In this document: positions 6,143 to 7,704 of the stretch, piece by piece | Layout: every line of letters starts with the position of its first letter | Numbering within the stretch: position 1 is the stretch's first letter | Source of the DNA: Nitrosopumilales archaeon | Lineage (GTDB): Archaea > Thermoproteota > Nitrososphaeria > Nitrososphaerales > Nitrosopumilaceae | NCBI GenBank assembly: GCA_025350175.1 | Contig: JANXYF010000017.1 | Coordinates: 1-7,704 of the forward strand | Length of the DNA: 7,704 bases | Reading direction: 5' to 3' | Notes under the pieces: generated by a model | Seen by the model: only the letters and a program-made list of their open reading frames with translations | Told to the model about the DNA's origin: nothing | Databases searched by the model: none | Program-made: the position numbers and the translations under genes

Positions 6143-6797
6143 TATTTTTTGGGTAAAAAGTGAAGGGGAAAAAAGACTTGCAACCATAAATCTCGTACCC
6201 GGAAATCAAGTTTATAGAGAAAAATTAGTAAAAATAGATGATGAAGAATTTAGGATATGGGATCCTTATCGTAGCAAACTTGGTGCTGCCATAATGAATG
6301 GTCTTCAGTTTTTACCTATTGTTAGAAAAGCTAAAGTTCTCTATCTCGGTGTATCTACAGGAACTACTGCAAGTCATGTCTCTGACATTGTTGGCCCAAG
6401 CGGGATTGTTTTCTCAGTGGAACATTCAAGTAGAGTTGCCAGAGACTTTTTGGAAAGAGTAGCTTCGTTTAGATCAAATGTAGTTCCAATTTTACAAGAT
6501 GCGCGTAGTCCCAAGGAATATTTTTCAGTGTATGGTCCAGTTGATGTTGTTTATGTCGATATTGCTCAACCAGATCAGACAGAAATTGCAATCTTAAATT
6601 GTAAGACATATCTAAAAAAAGGTGGATACATGATGCTTGTAGTAAAAACAAGAAGTATCGATGTTACAAGAGAACCTGCCCAAGTAATACGCTCAGAGAT
6701 AAAAAAATTATCGGCAAACTTTGAGATTATTCAGGAGATCAATCTAGAACCATATGAGGGAGATCACGGTATGATTGTAGCAAAATACCTAGGATGA
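6123..6797 (+). CDS. flpA: Fibrillarin-like rRNA/tRNA 2'-O-methyltransferase
   Basis: The catalytic subunit of the C/D box RNP, transferring methyl from S-adenosylmethionine to a ribose 2'-OH at the site set by the guide RNA. From TTG at 6123 it is 224 aa, the usual archaeal fibrillarin size. Visible are the N-terminal FWVKSEGEKRLATINLVPG (9-27), EEFRIWDPYRSKLGAAI (41-57), the SAM-binding loop YLGVSTGTTASHVSDIVG (74-91; usually GAASGTT), acidic E100 in the next strand, DVVYVDIAQP (141-150), the conserved K175 in VVKTRSID and GDHGM (213-217). The frame stays open upstream, and an ATG at 6078 would give 239 aa; I prefer 6123 because the extra residues are only the other-frame reading of the Nop5 Gly/Arg repeat. 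It overlaps nop5 by 20 nt, so coupled translation is likely. Its stop overlaps that of rnhB on the other strand by 9 nt. Confidence 0.95.
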   Translation: MENEEDNIFWVKSEGEKRLATINLVPGNQVYREKLVKIDDEEFRIWDPYRSKLGAAIMNGLQFLPIVRKAKVLYLGVSTGTTASHVSDIVGPSGIVFSVEHSSRVARDFLERVASFRSNVVPILQDARSPKEYFSVYGPVDVVYVDIAQPDQTEIAILNCKTYLKKGGYMMLVVKTRSIDVTREPAQVIRSEIKKLSANFEIIQEINLEPYEGDHGMIVAKYLG

Positions 6798-7412
6798 TTT
6801 ACCTAATAATATTTTGATTGGTTTCCAACTCTTTCTGACAAAGACTGGAACATCTCCATTTTGAGATAGCCATTGTTTGATAAATCCCATAGTTTTAGAG
6901 TCGGATGGATACCCACTTCCTAGATCATGATTCTTTCGTAGTTTTTCAATTTCCCTATCCCGATTTACTTTGGCAATAATTGAGGCTGCCGAGACTACAG
7001 GATATTTTCTATCAGCATGATGGCTTGAGATAATTTTTCCAGTCTTGGCAATATTTGAGATATACAATCCAAATCGTTTTGGATTTACGTCACACGAGTC
7101 AACGTATGAAGAATTTGCCCCAAGTTTTTTTATTACTTTGGCCATATAGTTTGCTTCAAGTTGGTTTAGCAGATTTTTGTTAACATTCCTATCTATTGTT
7201 CTTGGTGGAATTTTTGCAACATAGTACGAGTCCACAAGTGATAATATTTTATCATACAAGTTTTCTCGAGATTTTGGGCTGAGTTGTTTTGAATCCTTGA
7301 CTCCAATTGCAATAAGATGTTTTATCTTACTTTTCTCAATAGAAATTCCAGCTATAACAAGAGGACCCAAGACTGAACCTCGACCTGCGTCGTCTACTCC
7401 GCAGACTAGCAT
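6789..7412 (-). CDS. rnhB: Ribonuclease HII
   Basis: 207 aa, typical length. It cuts the RNA strand of RNA/DNA hybrids and nicks at single ribonucleotides in DNA, clearing Okazaki primers and misincorporated rNMPs. Visible are the N-terminal motif GVDDAGRGSVLGPLVIAG (5-22), KDSKQLSP (39-46), YVDSCDVN (103-110) with Asp105, and HADRKYPVVSAASIIAKVNR (132-151) with Asp134. In most family members the first motif is DEAGRG; here the second acidic ligand is Asp8 instead of Glu, and the following Pro is Ser13. The metal-binding carboxylates remain (D7, D8, D105, D134), so activity is plausible. The start is ATG at 7412 with a TATA box 24-30 nt upstream and no Shine-Dalgarno sequence, so the transcript is probably leaderless. 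The gene converges on flpA and their stop ends overlap, leaving terminators inside each other's coding sequence. Confidence 0.95.
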   Translation of the reverse strand: MLVCGVDDAGRGSVLGPLVIAGISIEKSKIKHLIAIGVKDSKQLSPKSRENLYDKILSLVDSYYVAKIPPRTIDRNVNKNLLNQLEANYMAKVIKKLGANSSYVDSCDVNPKRFGLYISNIAKTGKIISSHHADRKYPVVSAASIIAKVNRDREIEKLRKNHDLGSGYPSDSKTMGFIKQWLSQNGDVPVFVRKSWKPIKILLGKSS

Positions 7413-7435
7413 TTTAGTTATTCTTGCGTTAGATG

Positions 7436-7442
7436 TATTAAA
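7436..7442 (-). promoter_or_regulatory. TATA box of rnhB, leaderless type
   Basis: TTTAATA on the minus strand sits 24-30 nt upstream of the ATG at 7412. It matches the archaeal TATA consensus and spacing, which puts transcription start at or next to the A of the start codon. It lies just downstream of the broken gene at 7474-7704. Confidence 0.65.
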
Positions 7443-7473
7443 TCATTAAGAGAGTCGTGTTTCCATTGACTTC

Positions 7474-7704
7474 TCACTTTTGCACTATGACTTTTCCGTT
7501 TGGAAGTGTACCGACGAACTTGTATCCACTGTTGATCAGTTGCTCTGCTTCGTCACTTGTTACAACTCTCTGACTAGGCGTTTGCAGTTTTTAGGAACTC
7601 TTGCAGTCTAGCCAGATCATCATCACTTAGTGTCTTGACTTTTGCCTCTACCTGTTCTCTGATCTTGGATTCTTCATCACTGCCAAACACGGAAAGTTTT
7701 GGAA
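7474..7704 (-). pseudogene. 3' end of an unidentified gene with an apparent one-base frameshift
   Basis: Two open stretches in different minus-strand frames read as one protein end. The first, from the window edge (7702) to a TAG at 7576-7574, gives 42 residues including SDEESKIREQVEAKVKTLSD and ARLQEFLK. The second, ending at TGA 7476-7474, gives QRVVTSDEAEQLINSGYKFV followed by GTLPNGKVIVQK. The second has no start codon of its own and opens just after a TAA, so it is not an independent gene. Skipping one base of the A5 run (T5 at 7588-7592 on the plus strand) joins them as EFLKLQTPSQRVV. The tail resembles the short GY-x-F-V-x-x-LPNGK endings I associate with some archaeal integrase-like and accessory proteins, but the identity is open. 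A sequencing error, a true pseudogene or a programmed shift are all possible. Confidence 0.6.

Noticed and set aside
5869..6209. Three minus-strand frames rich in Pro, Ser and Leu
   Set aside because: They are the antisense reading of the Nop5 Gly/Arg repeat; low complexity keeps several frames open at once.
1..7704. CRISPR arrays, tRNA or rRNA genes and insertion sequences
   Set aside because: No regularly spaced repeats, cloverleaf-like segments, rRNA motifs or transposase with terminal inverted repeats were seen on either strand.

Overview
The window looks like chromosomal DNA of an AT-rich archaeon, most likely a Nitrososphaerota (Thaumarchaeota, the ammonia-oxidiser lineage). The case rests on the archaeal/eukaryotic gene content (ribosomal protein S30e, Nop5, fibrillarin, an archaeal-type RNase HII), on TATA-like boxes 24-30 nt upstream of start codons with no Shine-Dalgarno sequence, and on frequent GTG/TTG starts. 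The lineage is inferred from protein style; no database search was possible.

Left part (1-1033): a short open frame ending at 90 may be the tail of a plus-strand gene that enters from outside. Two small minus-strand paralogues of unknown function follow (185-481 and 550-846, each 98 aa, about one third identical, sharing a C-x5-D-C motif). The start codon of the upstream copy lies inside a perfect 26-bp palindrome (835-860). This is the part of the window least explained by known biology.

Middle, minus strand (1034-4745): in transcription order pyrD (GTG start), pyrK (TTG start, overlapping pyrD), a 574-aa radical SAM enzyme (TTG start) and rps30e (GTG start). PyrD and PyrK form a class 1B, NAD-dependent dihydroorotate dehydrogenase of pyrimidine synthesis. 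The radical SAM protein is of unproven function. S30e is a small-subunit ribosomal protein. A clear TATA box precedes pyrD, and a second possible promoter precedes the radical SAM gene.

Plus strand (4823-6797): nop5 and flpA (fibrillarin), divergent from pyrD across a 77-bp spacer and overlapping each other. Together with L7Ae and guide RNAs, which are not in this window, they form the C/D box RNP that 2'-O-methylates RNA. Nop5 carries a C-terminal glycine/arginine-rich tail built from a recent tandem duplication.

Right part: rnhB (RNase HII, minus strand) converges on flpA with a 9-nt overlap of the stop ends and has a well-placed TATA box. It shows DD in place of the usual DE in its first catalytic motif. 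At the right edge lies the 3' end of an unidentified minus-strand gene whose reading frame is interrupted by an apparent one-base shift at an A5 run.

No tRNA, rRNA, CRISPR array or insertion sequence was seen. The most rewarding points are the palindrome with the duplicated small genes, the broken frame at the right edge, the Nop5 tail and the RNase HII active-site variant.
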